Part shown: positions 34,038 through 47,300 of the stretch, one piece after another
Position numbering within the stretch: position 1 is the stretch's first letter
How the letters are laid out: the number at the start of each line of letters is the position of its first letter
Assembly: GCA_963169105.1 (NCBI GenBank)
Contig: OY720643.1
Location: forward strand, 99,638,697 to 99,702,696
DNA: 64,000 nucleotides
Origin: Ceriagrion tenellum
Taxonomy: Eukaryota; Arthropoda; Insecta; Odonata; Coenagrionidae
Direction of reading: 5' to 3'
The notes under the pieces: model-generated
The model's database searches: none
What the model saw: the letters and a program-made list of their open reading frames with translations, nothing else
Told to the model about the DNA's origin: nothing
Translations under genes and position numbers: made by a program

Positions 34038-37000
34038 ATTCTAATATACAAATCATAGATATTTTAATGCACAACCAGAGAGAAATATGGAATAAACCAG
34101 GTTTGAATGACATTTCTTGGTGCTTATGTCGAAGCCTGTTGAGCACGAGGATTAATGTTGACTTGTTTATTTAACTTGCTATGTGGAATATCTAATGAAT
34201 ATTTTCATTACTAGGCAGGGATAAACTCATTCCACTCAATTGGGCAATACTGTTTATCATAAATACTGCCACTGTGGGGCCTATTGAATGGCTACGTATT
34301 CTCGGAGTCGAAAGAATGAAAAACAAAATTTGACAAATTAAATTAATTAAGAATACTGTGTGCTGTCTTAGGCATAACCACAATTTGTGACTTTGACTTC
34401 GTTTTATTTTTAGTGGCCCAGATGAGGCCTAAGTCCCCTCGGCCCCTTCTTCCCCTCGGCCACAGCTCTCATGACAGAGTTTGGGTTAAGGTTTATAAAA
34501 GTGAAAAATAGTTCGTAACTGCTTCGTATGTTCGCAACCCACAAGATAAATTTTAATACCAATCATTCAATAACTCAAAAATTAAACTTCAATATGCATG
34601 CGGTATTTGAAACATTGCTTCATTGTATAAAAGAGCAATATGCAGTCAACTAAATGCGTATATAATTCAATGATGTAATGTAAAGATGAAACAATACGGA
34701 GAAAGTGACAGAAAGTTATTTCCATAGGAGTTACTAAAAACATTTGAGAGAGAGATATTATTGAAAAATAATACATTTTGCTTTAATGATTTCTAAAGAG
34801 AATTATCAACAAGGAAATATGTGTGCATAAGTGACCTTCATAAATTAGTTTTAACAACTGTGGTGAATGATTGTGTAAGTAAAAAGGCAGAACAGAGTGA
34901 TTTTTATTGTTTTTCAAATATTATGTACAAGGCCCACTATGCATTGGTACATTTTCGTTAGAAGGAGATTCCTTACGGGGCTTGAATGCAGACATGGTCT
35001 CATAATGACTAACTTTCATTAAAAAAACCAATGCTTCAATTACTTCAAGGCAAAGCGCGTTACATTTCGCGAGTAAGCGTTGCCAACCTAGATAACATTT
35101 GAAGAATCAAACGTATCTTTCAACTATCGCTATCAATCTAATGATCTAAAGTAGTAATAATGCTTGCTATTTGCCATTCTTCGTTATGGGGGAGTTATGT
35201 TGTGTCGCTACCTCCAAAAGATTCATGCTCAGGCATCCATATGTATAAATTCATTGCGACCCTATTTTCATTCAACGGCACTCACGAACATCCATATCGA
35301 TCCCAATGAAAAGGAATGGAGCAAAATGCACATAATGCCTCGCAGAATGGCAGAATATTTGTCTTATGTGCTCTATCTGTCAAAGTAATGTCACATCTCT
35401 TGGGAATATACTCAGAAAAGTCACTGGAAAATATGACACACTTGTCTTGAAGCACGATCTCATGGTTATCTGCACAGGGGAAGAGACGCCATATACATCA
35501 GGCTACTCTGCTCTCGCATTGGATCATAACCTCCACATTTCAAAGGGAAAAAAGCCTCAAAACACGTCCGGCATAAGTTGCGACCCACACGTGAAATGCA
35601 AACGAGGACAGGTAATAGAAAACAAAAATATCGTCACTTGAAATTGGAAATATGATGATCACTATTAACCGCCAACGTGAATTATCGATATACAGCACCT
35701 ACTTAGCATGCATAACTAAACGAGCAATATTTGTGCATATGCATACTTTGGCATGTAAAACTTTCCGAAACTAACCGAAATGTTTTTCCTGAGAATGCGT
35801 ATTTAAGGACTTTAGGGTACGAAGAAACCATTGAATCAAAGACCTCAGGACCTCAAGGCCCCCCAAATGGGCCTCTAATTCACTCCTATACTAAAAGCTT
35901 TGGAATTAGATCACAGGTTTAATTTTTGCTTTGTCAAATTACTTACCATCACGATGTATGGACAAGGTGTACCATGCTAAGCTAAAAGACAGTCCCTGCA
36001 TCATTGTTGGTTCTGAGGTATTTCACCTTCGAGTCTTAGATTCTTCATCTAAGACCATCGAAGAGATTACATAAGCTAAATTGTAATATCTTCAAAGATG
36101 GACTCGATGAAGAATAGAAGAGTCGAATGTGAACACTTTAGCATACAATACCTCATAAGCAACAGTGGAGCAGTTATTTTCTTTTCGCTTAGCAGGGTAG
36201 TACTCGTCAACGATGCCGAGATGGGGTGAACTGAGAGACAATTTACGAATTCAAGTATATCATAAATCTTCGCCGGTTCCATTACTTTTCTTTGCGCCAT
36301 AATTACTACATCGTAAATATAAAATTATTCTACTAGTTTAGAATAATTTTATGGGCGAATAATCAATAAACTGATCAATAAAATGACACTTAAAAGAACT
36401 AGAGTTTTACGTTGGCAATTGCTACGATTCCAGCGATATGGCTTGGACATAGAACATGATTAGCTACTAACTTTAAAATTTTTCGTACATACCCTTTTAG
36501 GCGCATAATTGTAGACAAAAGAGGGATATTCACTACTTATATTAGGAAGATAAAAAAAAACAAAAGTATAAATAAAAAATTTTCTTGAATGATATATTTT
36601 TATCCGGAAAAATTATTTTAAAAATAGCCACAAACATTTACATAAAACTGTGAAATGCCAACTTTAAGAGAGCTTTAGATCGTCAAAACGAACATTTAAG
36701 TCATTACCACGAACCGAGCATCAGCCGTACGTATGCGACACATTGAGATGACGAGTTTAGGGATAAACTGTAAGTCATTTTCCTCAAACTTTAATGACGA
36801 CACTAGTTATAATGTAAAAAGACCCAGTGAATATGCGTCTACATTAAATCATTCTTGAATTGCCTTGAAGCCTAGCGGATATACGAACACCGGACCTCTG
36901 ATGAGCGGCTCAAGGTTCCATCTGTCCATCACATTGTCACAACTGTCCGAAAATCTGCTTATTCCATCTGCCACAAATAAATTTGACCCCACCACAATTA

Positions 37001-37895
37001 TATAATTTCTTTAATTTATCTTTAATTCTGAACTGTATTCCATTAATCATTTTTGGACTTCAATGTAACAATGTACATGGACAAGATGGCGGTGTGCATA
37101 TCGATTGAAGCCTATTCATACAAGAGAACAGGTTTAATGGACGGTATGAAGAAGGATAGATTGCATGCCGAAACGAAAAAAGAAATACTAGAGGTAGATG
37201 GATGGACACCCTGAATGTGTAGAATATCGGGGAGGAGTTTCTCAGACTTTCAACTTAACCAGCCTTGTATAGGTAGAATACTTATAAAATTTATACACAT
37301 TTACATTAATAACCATTATTCCACTCAATTCCTGGGTAGCTTAAGTGAAATGACATAGAAATTGCACTTAGGCTGCGGAAACTAATAGTTCCCTATAATT
37401 AAACTCTATAATCTTTGTATTTAGTACATCCCCTTTTGGCCGCATAATTGTATACAAAATCCTCTCTCACACTCATGTAAGATTCTTAAACGATATCCCA
37501 GTCTTCAACTCCTTACTCCTCCTTATAAGAATCTCAACCATATTTACCTCAGACTTTCTTGGACAACACCTTTCTCTCTAACACCATTCTCCCTGATTCA
37601 AACACCAGTTTCAAAATAAGTATGCCAGATTCAAATTTAGCTGTTTTGTTATTCGAATCTTACCATTACTTCACCACGGCCAAACCAACGAAGCACCCTT
37701 CATTCGTGTACGAACAAAACTTGAGCATCAAACTGTTATTCTCTCATGACTCACTCACTCTTAACCGTATCCATCCTGCAATTTCCGCAAATACTTTGCT
37801 AGCACCAAATTCACACATCGATGCCACTACTGTTACGTTTTCCCAGACTAGTCCAACTGCCATATAATAACGTCGGGAATGATACGCTGTTTGTA
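34038..37895. other. Non-coding stretch
   Basis: AT-rich. Open frames at 35164-35388 and 35366-35641 (plus) overlap and could be traces of a transposon-type coding region, but I recognise no motif. A short GC-rich patch with two CCCCTCGGCC words sits at 34436-34465. No gene called. Confidence 0.4.
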
Positions 37896-38200
37896 TGCTG
37901 GGATTTACGCTTCTCTGGACAGGCACTAATTCCTAGATATAATCCACATGATGGCTTATAAATCTCATCCGATTTTCGCACGGCTAATACTATCTTCATT
38001 TATTCTTCCATCTTTTGAACTATTAAGCTAAGACACTCAAAATCGTACTAGCCTTTAATAATTTCACCATTTATTTTCAAATCCATAGTTCCTTCAAATA
38101 AGTTATCCAAGAAAAATGTGACTCCTCTGGGCTCTCAGAAAGCAATATAGCGTCATTAGTGAACAAAAAAGTTCGTACATTAATAAGCAATGCAATCTAT
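37896..38200 (-). pseudogene. Possible LINE reverse transcriptase remnant
   Basis: The minus strand near 38150-38175 reads FLFTNDAILLSESPEE, which resembles the RT catalytic box region ('YADDTVLLSESPEDL'), with the box changed to FTND. Short text such as LKINGEIIK follows in shifted frames. The surroundings are too decayed to define ends or clade. Confidence 0.45.
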
Positions 38201-39235
38201 TCAACACAGACAAAATTACGTTGAGGCATTTGCATTGAGAACTATCTACGAGGTCGTCATTTACGATGACTTCACCATTTCAAAATTTCACACGGTTTTT
38301 ATCTTCATCGATCTCGTTGTAGTTTTGTCCTCCATGACACATTCAAAAGTCTTCAACGTCTGGTTCACAAAGAAACATCAACGACGCCTATCTACAAAAA
38401 TCTCATTGACCGACATCCTTGTCACCGCCACGGCTTACAGCCGTCAATAAATCTCTTTGTCACCGGGGAGAGAGAGAGAGATTCGTCGACCCCATCAACA
38501 AAGCTACGATCCATTTTCAACAAACGAATCCCAAGGTGCCTGTCATACATTCTTCATGCAACCTAGCAGAGTCGACGTGTCAGGTTTTTTTATCGTTGAA
38601 AACTGCACGGGGAATGAAATGATGAAATAAAATAAAAAAGGAGGGACTCACGTACTGGATCAATGCTTGACTGAATTCTAAACCCTTCGGCAGAGAGTCA
38701 CAAAGTCCCCACCCTCTGCACATACGTACCCTTTCCTTCCAATTTTTTTCGCGCGACTCTGGGTACAAAAAAAATATGGGTGCGAAGAGAGATGGGAAGA
38801 TGAAAGGGAATTTGCGAAATGGTTGGAAGATTTTCTTTTTTTATTTAAAGGACTGAGTGACGGACGCTAGCAGCAGTGAAGGAGTTGGAGGAGAAGAGAT
38901 ATCCGTTTAAAGACTGAGCTGTCCCATCTCCCTCCATTATCATCCCTTCGTGACACGATTCTCCACACTCCCCAACCTGAAGTATCCGTGGGTGGGTCTA
39001 CGCCGTCGTCTTTGCGATCACGGCGACACACTCTTCCTCATCACCACACCCAGCCACTGAAGCAAATAAAGTAGAATGTTCCGCCAACGTTCGATCTCGA
39101 GCATGTTTGACGCAACATAACTCTGAAATCTAGAAAAAATAAAATGTTCTCCAAATTATAATCGGATACTTTACTAGTATTATCGCGGTATTTGTCGCGA
39201 CGATTTAGTCTAGACAACTTTGCAGTCCCAAGGAG
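38201..39235. other. Non-coding stretch
   Basis: Includes a (GA)n run near 38467-38481 and a C/T-rich to GC-richer patch at 38880-39060. Short open frames without recognisable content. Confidence 0.4.
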
Positions 39236-39239
39236 GGAC

Positions 39240-40100
39240 TGTTGAGGGGGAAGCTTTTTTTTTAGACGAAGCCATCACTAATGAGGTTAAAGTCACTTCG
39301 GATGTCCCACAGGGGAGTTTCACTGGTCCAATTCTGTTCCTTTTTTTTGTATAAACGATATTGGTGAAGTTTTAGAGATTAAGCTTCGATTCTTTTTGGA
39401 CGAAGCAATAGCGTACAGAGATCCATAGAAATTATTATAAGGAAGCGCTAACGAAGAACCTCGAAGCCATAAAAACGTGGTGCATGGCAGATCGAATTAA
39501 ATTTTTTTAAATGTGTTGCAATGAACTTCTGCAAAAAGAAAAACTGCCCTCGTAATAGATATAGCGTATAGTATAACCAACAAGAGAGTGCAGAATATGC
39601 AAAAATGTCTTGGAATTAAACTAAGTAATGATCCGTCGTGGTGCAAATATATTCGGAAAATAACTGGTAATCGTTCATTGGGATTCGCTAAAGAGAGTAC
39701 TCAGCTTGAGGGAATATAAGATTTAAGAAATCTGATACTCGTTCCTCGTCAGACCCTACTTGAAATACGCTGCGAGCATATGGAATCTCATGCGGTGGGC
39801 TTAAAAAAAGAGTTGGAACGCGTGTAGAGATGATTGGCATGGTACGTAGGCCGTTATGGTTATCTTGCTAGCGTTACTGATCTTCTGCAAAAACTGGGAT
39901 GGGAATCGCTTTCAGGCAATCGACAACCTTTATGTAAACGCAAAACCAATTTATTTTCTGAATATGATGATATTAACATCTCAAAAGCTTAAACATGCAA
40001 TGGTAGATCATATCAAGAGAATAAAATTACGGAAATAGACTTCAGAACAGACAGATTTAAAATGTCTTTTCTCCCGCGACCGATAAGAAACCACAATGGT
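39240..40100 (+). mobile_element. jockey/CR1-like LINE fragment
   Basis: The plus strand shows a decayed RT: VTSDVPQGSFTGPILFLFF (the VPQGS motif at 39304-39318, normally 'VPQGSVLGPILF'). This is followed by KLRLFxD-like text where the catalytic box should be, but with the second Asp region lost. Then come LGIKLSNDPSW, RSLGFAKE, LEIRCEHMES (normally 'LEYAS.VW.P'), and VTDLLQKLGWESL. The order and motifs are the same as in the 28.2-kb piece. Many stops and frameshifts; both ends are indistinct and no target-site duplication was found. Confidence 0.7.
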
Positions 40101-40619
40101 TCCTAATGAGACTTAGAAATATAGTAGTCGACAAATTGTGTAGCCGATTAGTTTCCGAATGCTAGTTCCTTAATCTGCCACGTAGTATTATCATCACGTT
40201 TTGTATGGTTCCTGCATGACTAGCGTATCTCGTTTAAGTCGAAATATACATTAATACAAATAGTTTCTGTAGCATTGGTAGCTAACCTATATTGCAGGTA
40301 ATGTTGGAGAAAGTTACAAGTACATTATAGTGCATGCTGGCCCTCTGCCACAAGTAAAATAATTCTCATAGTTTTACACTTTCGCATTCTAGAAACAAAT
40401 ACCTAATGTGAGAAATGTTTTCAGACAGAGGGATTAAGTTTAGTGGTCGTGATATACGGAGGTGGTTGCGTACAAGGCCCTATTCTGGGGTAGGGTCCGT
40501 CCCCTAAGATCTGGCAGCGGATTGGGGGATACTGTAGTCTCCGTGTTTTACTTCCAGTGTTTTCAAGGTTTAAACTTAATTTCCAACTTCAAAATGCTCA
40601 ATAAGTAACTAACAATAGC
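40101..40619. other. Non-coding stretch
   Basis: No gene recognised. A CCCTCTGCCACAAG word near 40338 is vaguely like the LINE 3' module but too short to count. Confidence 0.4.
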
Positions 40620-40920
40620 TTTGAAGCCTCCTAAAGACGGCTCTAGATATTCGGCACTCGTTGGGGCGTTCGCCGAGTGCTCGCCAAATAAAAAGCACCT
40701 TGAAACAGATATGCGCACTTTACCGCGCATCGAGTCACTCGTATTCTTTCCAACTCGGCGATTATTCGCTTCCTTTGATGCACCACGAAAGACCGACACG
40801 CTGCGGGAACGGTTGAGCACTGACAATCGGTACTCGGCAAGCAGCGAGCAAACTTTTAACACTACTTGGCATTTGGCGAGCAGTTGTTCGCTATCCGCCG
40901 AATGCATGGACCCGCCATGA
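40620..40920. repeat. GC-richer block with short inverted ends
   Basis: Near the left end is TGCTCGCCAAAT (about 40679-40690) and near the right end ATTTGGCGAGCAG (about 40871-40883), its inverted counterpart. CGCCGAGTGC and CCGCCGAATGC lie just outside them. Frames are open on both strands without recognisable proteins. It may be a small non-autonomous inverted-repeat element. Confidence 0.4.
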
Positions 40921-43900
40921 GACTATTAATACGTTTTATATGGGTTCCTCAGAAGAGCCACGGTCCGTAAAAGCGTATTATAAATCAGATTTTTTTTTAG
41001 ACGATTACCATTGCCAAGAAACACGCAGCTGACACACTCCTGCAAACACAGAGCCATGCTACGCACTAAGCCGCAGGTTACATGCATGCCTCAGCCACCA
41101 TTTCTGTTTAACTTCAAAATTGAACATCAAATACACTTGAAACAGCTAGCTTTAACACGTCAATAACGACGGGCGAAACACCTACTAAAGAAAATCTTAT
41201 TTGCAAATGTTTAACTAATACATAATATTTTTCAGAAAAAGAAAGAAAGTGGACAGGAAACACAACTATCGAAACACAATGCTGGTATGAAGGAATGATT
41301 GCAGATTCCACTTTAAAAAGTCAACAGGGCTTGGAATCATACTACGGACTCTGCGATTGCTGCTTAGACTACTATGCTACAGTCGTCTGAGGAGAAACAC
41401 TGGAATCTGCGTGGGATTAATACGAACAAACACCCCGCAATGCATAGCCCATAAAAAAGGTGTTTACTATCCAATTTCTTCAACTTTCTGTCGGAAATAT
41501 TTTGTACAAGTTTACGCCCTGAGCGGTCTGCACGAATGAATTATGGATTATACTTATCTACATGTTAAAGTGATTTCACAATTAACACTCAAATAGGCAT
41601 CTAATTACTAATAACAACCTTGTATAAATATCTGAAATTGCGACTTTGATGACGATAACTACGCTGTTGTTACTTTCAATAATGGATAATACAAGACTTA
41701 TGAAGCCACCGATGATGAGTTCGTGATATACAGTCATTTTCATACTTTACAATTCAACTGGGTTGATTATGGAAATTGGGCGATTTATTCAGCTGTATAT
41801 TATGCGATTCAAAGGAAATAACACCAAAACAACTAGCCATCATTTCAGCCGTTTTCTCCACCATTATTAGCATCGTCACTATACTTCTCCATAAAAGGGA
41901 TTTTTGGCTTGGTATTCATGATTTCTGAAACTTTTCTAGAATCAAGTCATTGCCAGTCCAAAATATGGGAGATACATACAAATCACTTAACGATCGTACT
42001 ACTTTTCTCCTTGGAAATTCGATATTCTCAAGTTTTATTGAATTATCCAACTACTCTACCTCACAGCGAGCTCACCCGTTGCCAGAGGAGCGATAACAAC
42101 GAATTATTCGTCACACATCGTTACCTAGCCTCATTAGGAAATAATGTTGCAAATTTTGCTGAGTCTTTGAGCTTGCCTTACAATTTTCAAGGTTTAAATT
42201 TAAAGGGCGTTTTAAGGGCTAAAACCTTACAAACGTTCGTGACGCTGTTATTTTCATTTCAAATTACTGACTGAAACCTGAAAAGTAGCAGATTTATATT
42301 TATAAACGAGTCAACACCATCAAATCCAATCGTGAAGATGCAAATATACCATTGCGTCTGTTGTTTTCTGAGATCAAATGACTAAAACAACTCGCAAATG
42401 TAATCAAAGCACCGACGGCGGTAACTATATTGTACAGTGCACGTTAAATAAATGGAGAAGCAAAAAAAAGTACAACCGCAAAGCCATCATGAAGATCCTA
42501 TATGCGATACGAAATCCGTTCCCTTCATCGTCATCCCTCCAGAGACGACAAAATGACTGAGATTCGATCTCCTCTTTCGTGCAGAGTGCGATGCTCGGAT
42601 GCCAGCATTACAGAACCAAAAGTGCCGCCCGAGATTGGGGAAATATCCCCCGTATAGAATATTCCATTCTATTCCCTTAGCAGACTGTCCGCTACTGTTT
42701 ACTGCTAGTGAATACCGCACCCAGAAGAAGACTCCAATTTTCTAAAACCGCGCTTCAAATGGACCTGGGTCAAAGAATTTGCCGAAAAAAATCAAAGAAT
42801 TAATACCACTAGGAAAGCAGAAATGGCGGGAAAAATTTTCTTTATGCACACCTCACAGGAAAAACTAAATTATGGAATAGATTCTATCAAGTGTATTAAC
42901 TCAATCCCAATACAGGAAAAGGTATTATTAATTTCATTTGTTAGGCTACCGTCTACATTCTTCGTAGTGGCATATCCTTATTTTTTAATCAAGGCCAAAT
43001 AATATCATGTGCATTTATGCACAATACACGTTTAGAATTGCAAAGTATCAACTGGCCTGGAAAAGTCTAAGTCACTTTCTTTTCACTATGAGCAGACCAT
43101 TTATATCATATATTCTGCATTCTATATTGATTGTGATTCGTATTCAAAGATATTCTTCTTACATTGTCTAATACAATGACCAGTTTCTAAATAATGTTGC
43201 CGATGTTCTCAATGCGGATAAATTCTGTTTTATGATGATTTTTAGACCCCAATATCAAAATGATACCATTATTTTTTTATTTCACTTTCAGATCATATTG
43301 ATCTTGATCACGTGGCTAGTTGTATAGATGTATTGTTACACGTAAATCTTGGATTATCATGAAGTTAATCTCTTCGAGTTACATTTCATTTTATGGCCCT
43401 CAAGGATAGGAACTAAAAAGATACAAAACAATGTAGGAGAAAGAAAGCCCAACTTTCCTTCTCTGATCATTAAAATGTTCCAGGGAAAAATCATTCCGGT
43501 TTTCAGTCTTCGCCTGACTCTTCGCATAAATTCTCATTAGCTGTTATTACATCAGCACCAAAACTGGTATTTTTAAACAGCTTTTGCAATTAAAAAAGTC
43601 TTGGTCGCACAATTATGTATTGTGTAACAATTTTAGTGTCTCAATTTACGCCAATTTTCGGGCATCAGAATCGTACGTATAAAGAAGGAAAGTAGAATTT
43701 CTAATACAAAAACCAGCTTACCCTAGTGTACCACAACCTATAAAGGAATTCCTAATATCTCGATTTTATTAATTTTCTACTCCTCAGTTAACTATTTTAG
43801 GGTCCAAAATTACAGGATATTCATCAGTCTATTTATTTCCTTTTGCGCTCAGAGTCGAAATCAGGAACATTCTCAGTTATTCCTTGAATTGCATCACATC

Positions 43901-44655
43901 TTGGTATTTATATCAAAGTTCTAATACTTTCATTTTGAATTCTCTACCATGATGGAATAATTATGCATTGATTTTTCCTAGTCTCAAAGCTATTCAAGAT
44001 TTTATCATTTTCCGAAGGAAATATATGCATGGCTTTCTGGACATTTACCTATTAAACGATTCCACGGCAGGGTCAAGCACTTTTTGTGGGTCAAATATGA
44101 TAAGGTATGAAAAACCTTAAATTAAAACCCCTTTATAAAGTAACTACATCTACGGGGGATCATCAGCGGGAGAACGTTTTTGTAGGTCGAACCGCACCGA
44201 TTTTGGAAAAAAGGTCAAGGGTCATAAACTTTCGGCGACGAAAGTATACTTTTTGTCAAGTCCCAACGAATTTTAAAGTAAGTTTCATCCTTATTTTTTG
44301 TGCCTCCTTCCAACTTTTAAAAATTGCTATGCTCCAAGCCGATGTAACGCGATAATTTCCGTTGTCAGCGGAATAGTTCGCACTCAACTCTACGGAGCAT
44401 AAAAACCCTTGGTCCCCTCCGGCCCAAATTCTGAACTTGACAACCCCAAAACCATAGGGGAAAATTCTTAATGAGGAAGGAAGAAGTCTTCTTTAACCTA
44501 GGCCAGGAAATTTTATTCCTCAGCTGCAGGATTTTAGTGATGGGTATGTCAAAATATACCATAACATAGAAGTTATCCTCTCAAAAATAATGGTCGTAGG
44601 TATCGTAATAAAAAATAAAAGAAGCAAAAATAAGAGGAGGAGTGAGATAATGATG
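40921..44655. other. Non-coding stretch
   Basis: Mostly AT-rich. Open frames such as 41909-42274 (plus) and 42487-42720 (minus) have no recognisable domain. Nothing repeated or structural stood out. Confidence 0.4.
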
Positions 44656-44659
44656 TGTT

Positions 44660-45502
44660 CTGTCCCCCGTAATTTTCAATGTTTTCCTTGAGAAATCTAT
44701 CAATGAAATCAAAAAGAAAGTTACGATTTGCCGACGACTTAGCAGTCATAGCAGAGACAGAGAGGGATCTGAAGGAAATTCTAATAAATATGGAAAAGAC
44801 AACAGCTAGCTATAAGCTGAAAATCAATGAGAAGAAAACCAAGATATTGGTTTGCAGTGAAAGAGAAGAGGCCAAGACCAACCTTAAAATAAGAAACCAT
44901 AAACTTTAGGATATGAAAGAGTTCTGCTACCTGGGTAGTCGAGTGGCTAGAGATGGACGAAGCAAGAAAGAAATTGTCAGTAGAATAGCCCAAGCGAAGA
45001 GGGCATTCCTTAAAAAGAGAAGTCTCTTAACTGCTGGGAATATAAGCGTGGAAGTATGGAAGTAATTCATTAGGACTTACATTTGGAGCATGCTTCCTTA
45101 TGGTAGTGAGGCATGGACGATGACAGCAGCAGAAAAATCAAGGTTGGAAGCTTTCGAAATGTGGTGTTACAGACGAATAAGGAAGATCAAATGGATAGAT
45201 CGTGTGAGTAACGTGGAAGTTTTAAGAAGAGTTGGAGAGAAGTCTTTTGAAAACCTTGGGAAGAAGACGAGACAACTTAATCGGCCACATCATGAGACAC
45301 GATGGTCTGATGAGAATAATCGTTGAAGGACTGGTGGAAGGGAAGAACGGCAGAGAAAGGCTTGGATGAGATACATTGAGCAGGTGATAAAGGATGTAAA
45401 ACAGAAGAACTATGTAGGTGTTTAAACACTAGCTGATAGGAGAATTGAGTGGAGAGCTGCGTCGAACCAATCTTCGGATTGCTGACTGATGATGATGATG
45501 AG
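44660..45502 (+). mobile_element. 5'-truncated RTE-like LINE with (GAT)n tail
   Basis: Plus-strand fragment starting just before the RT catalytic box, FADD at 44727-44738 (KLRFADDLAVIAETERDL). It continues through YLGSRVARDGRS, MLPYGSEAWTM, LEAFEMWCYRRIRKIKW and a tail ending in (GAT)n at 45488-45502. Wording is close to that of the copy at 1.97-3.13 kb (YADDQAIVAETEKELK; LESFEMWLWRRMMR), so both are probably from one family. In-frame stops at 44907 and 45063 and later frame changes show it is inactive. No target-site duplication found. Confidence 0.85.
44679..45422 (+). pseudogene. LINE reverse transcriptase C-terminal pseudogene
   Basis: Coding remains within the 44660-45502 element. The FADD box is intact, but the palm domain before it is absent. 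Stops split the C-terminal domain into 44679-44909, about 44910-45065 and 45090-45326, and the final part (RKAWMRYIEQVIKDV) is in another frame. Confidence 0.8.
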
Positions 45503-46680
45503 GTATCATAGAAAAGAAGGCGTTCTTAAATGATTGCGGAAGGTAAGGTACACACCCGACACCGAAATACGAAAGTAACATTAGTTTAAAGCGTCGTATA
45601 AAGCTTTCATAACAGTCCTTCCAACTCAAGTTTCGCCAAATGAAATGTTACTTAAATGAAAGATTTTACAACGGTAACAATGGTTACTACGCGTGGGCTA
45701 ATAACTATAAGACAGAAATAAATAATTCTTTAAAGGTTAAGCGAGTATATCCATTGCGTAACTAATGAAAATAATCTCACTTAACACTTGATGTAACATT
45801 AAAACAAAACTAACGATTACAATTACATAACGAATAATATTTTTGGAATCAATCGAATCCTCAAATGCAAAACTAATACAGCTCTCCACAGTAAACGAAC
45901 AACAGGTATGTTGTTGATATTGACATGAATCAAAGAACTATAATGATGAGACTATATTTCGATAACATATTAACTATCTAACACCATTCAGTTTTAAAGA
46001 AGATTTTGACTGTCAATTCCGTGAAGAATAATGAAAATAGGCCGAAAATTAGGTTCCAAATGGTTCATCTTACGAGGCTATCTTGAATATAATATTGAGT
46101 GAAACCCTCCACACCCTCGCAAAAGCGATCACATTTTTACTAAGCCGAAAATTTAAACACGCAAATCGAAATTACAACTCATGTGATTAAAGAGAGCGGG
46201 ACTTGTAACGATATCTCGAAGAGAAGTAAATTTTACTGATTTTTGGCTCAATTGATACCTTTTGTGTTGACATTCAAAATAATCACAAATATATTATGGT
46301 ACACAATTTTCTAGGGTATGGTATTTAAAGGTCCTTATATTTGTCCAAAAAATGTGAGCTTATACATGCGTGGTAAATGGAGTAAAAACATCAAAGCGCG
46401 GGATGAAACAAAACATTTATGCAGGGTAGCTTTTTCATAATTCAATGTTCAATTATTCTCCCACATAACAATACCCTTTTTCTTTAATGACGCATAGTCT
46501 GATACAAGGATTTTGCAGTTTAACGGACTTTCAGGAAATGAAGTCGATTAATATAATTCCATTCATTTTGACGTGCGTATAATTTTTTATAACATGGAGT
46601 AATTACGTCTCTCATTCTCCTTCTCCTTTTACACTTGATCTCAAATTAATGACAACAGCACCTTCTTCACGTGAATTAGG
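45503..46680. other. Non-coding stretch
   Basis: AT-rich, nothing recognised. Confidence 0.5.
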
Positions 46681-47300
46681 TCAAGACAACTCAACTCCTC
46701 TCATTTCCCAGGTCACGACGTTTAAGATTTCCCAGCTCGAGGAAGACCAGTAACAAAACAAGAGAGACGACGCCCTCAGACTGTCAACTGCGGGTCCGAG
46801 GAACACGGAGAAGACGTGTGGGACGGCGAGCTTTCCCCACATGGTCCCCCAGGTTTTTTTGCATACTCGTCGAAAAACACTTTGCGCTAAGGCGACAGCA
46901 TCCATGCTTAAGCAGCAGCATAGCTTACTCATGCATGCGAGCGCTTCTGGAGCCCTCCAGGAGTCCAGGAGTTGCTTGGGCGGTAGAGTGGATCCCGAGG
47001 GACCAAGTTTCGTGTTCGTGGCCCTCACAAGGACCGAAGTCACGCGGCCCTTTTGAGGGCCACGAGGCTGCGGCTGTTGCTGAGGAAGCGGCTGCCATCT
47101 GAAGGGGTTTTCGCATGTACGGAGGGCCGAGGATGGAGAACATCGCCCACGGGGGCATGTCGAGAAGGAAGGAAATAAGACCTCCCGGTCGGATTACCGC
47201 CCTAAATGCTTGTTCCATCACAGGCCGCGCATTCGCGCAGAGACGGGTGAGGAACTTTTAATGCCGGGCTGAAGCTACGGCTCTCGTCGCTGTACTTAAC
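46681..47300. other. GC-rich island with overlapping open frames, unrecognised
   Basis: A roughly 600-bp block with many CG pairs; both strands are open in overlapping frames (for example 46681-47043 and 46925-47221 minus; 46818-47102 plus). A run of GCTG/GCGGCT words produces Ala-rich text. No domain, signal peptide or leucine-rich repeat is recognisable, so I do not call a gene. It could be a promoter-proximal island or an old repeat. Confidence 0.3.

Noticed and set aside
46681..47221. Overlapping frames considered as leucine-rich-repeat exons of the receptor
   Set aside because: No LxxLxLxxN pattern or cysteine cap could be read in any frame.
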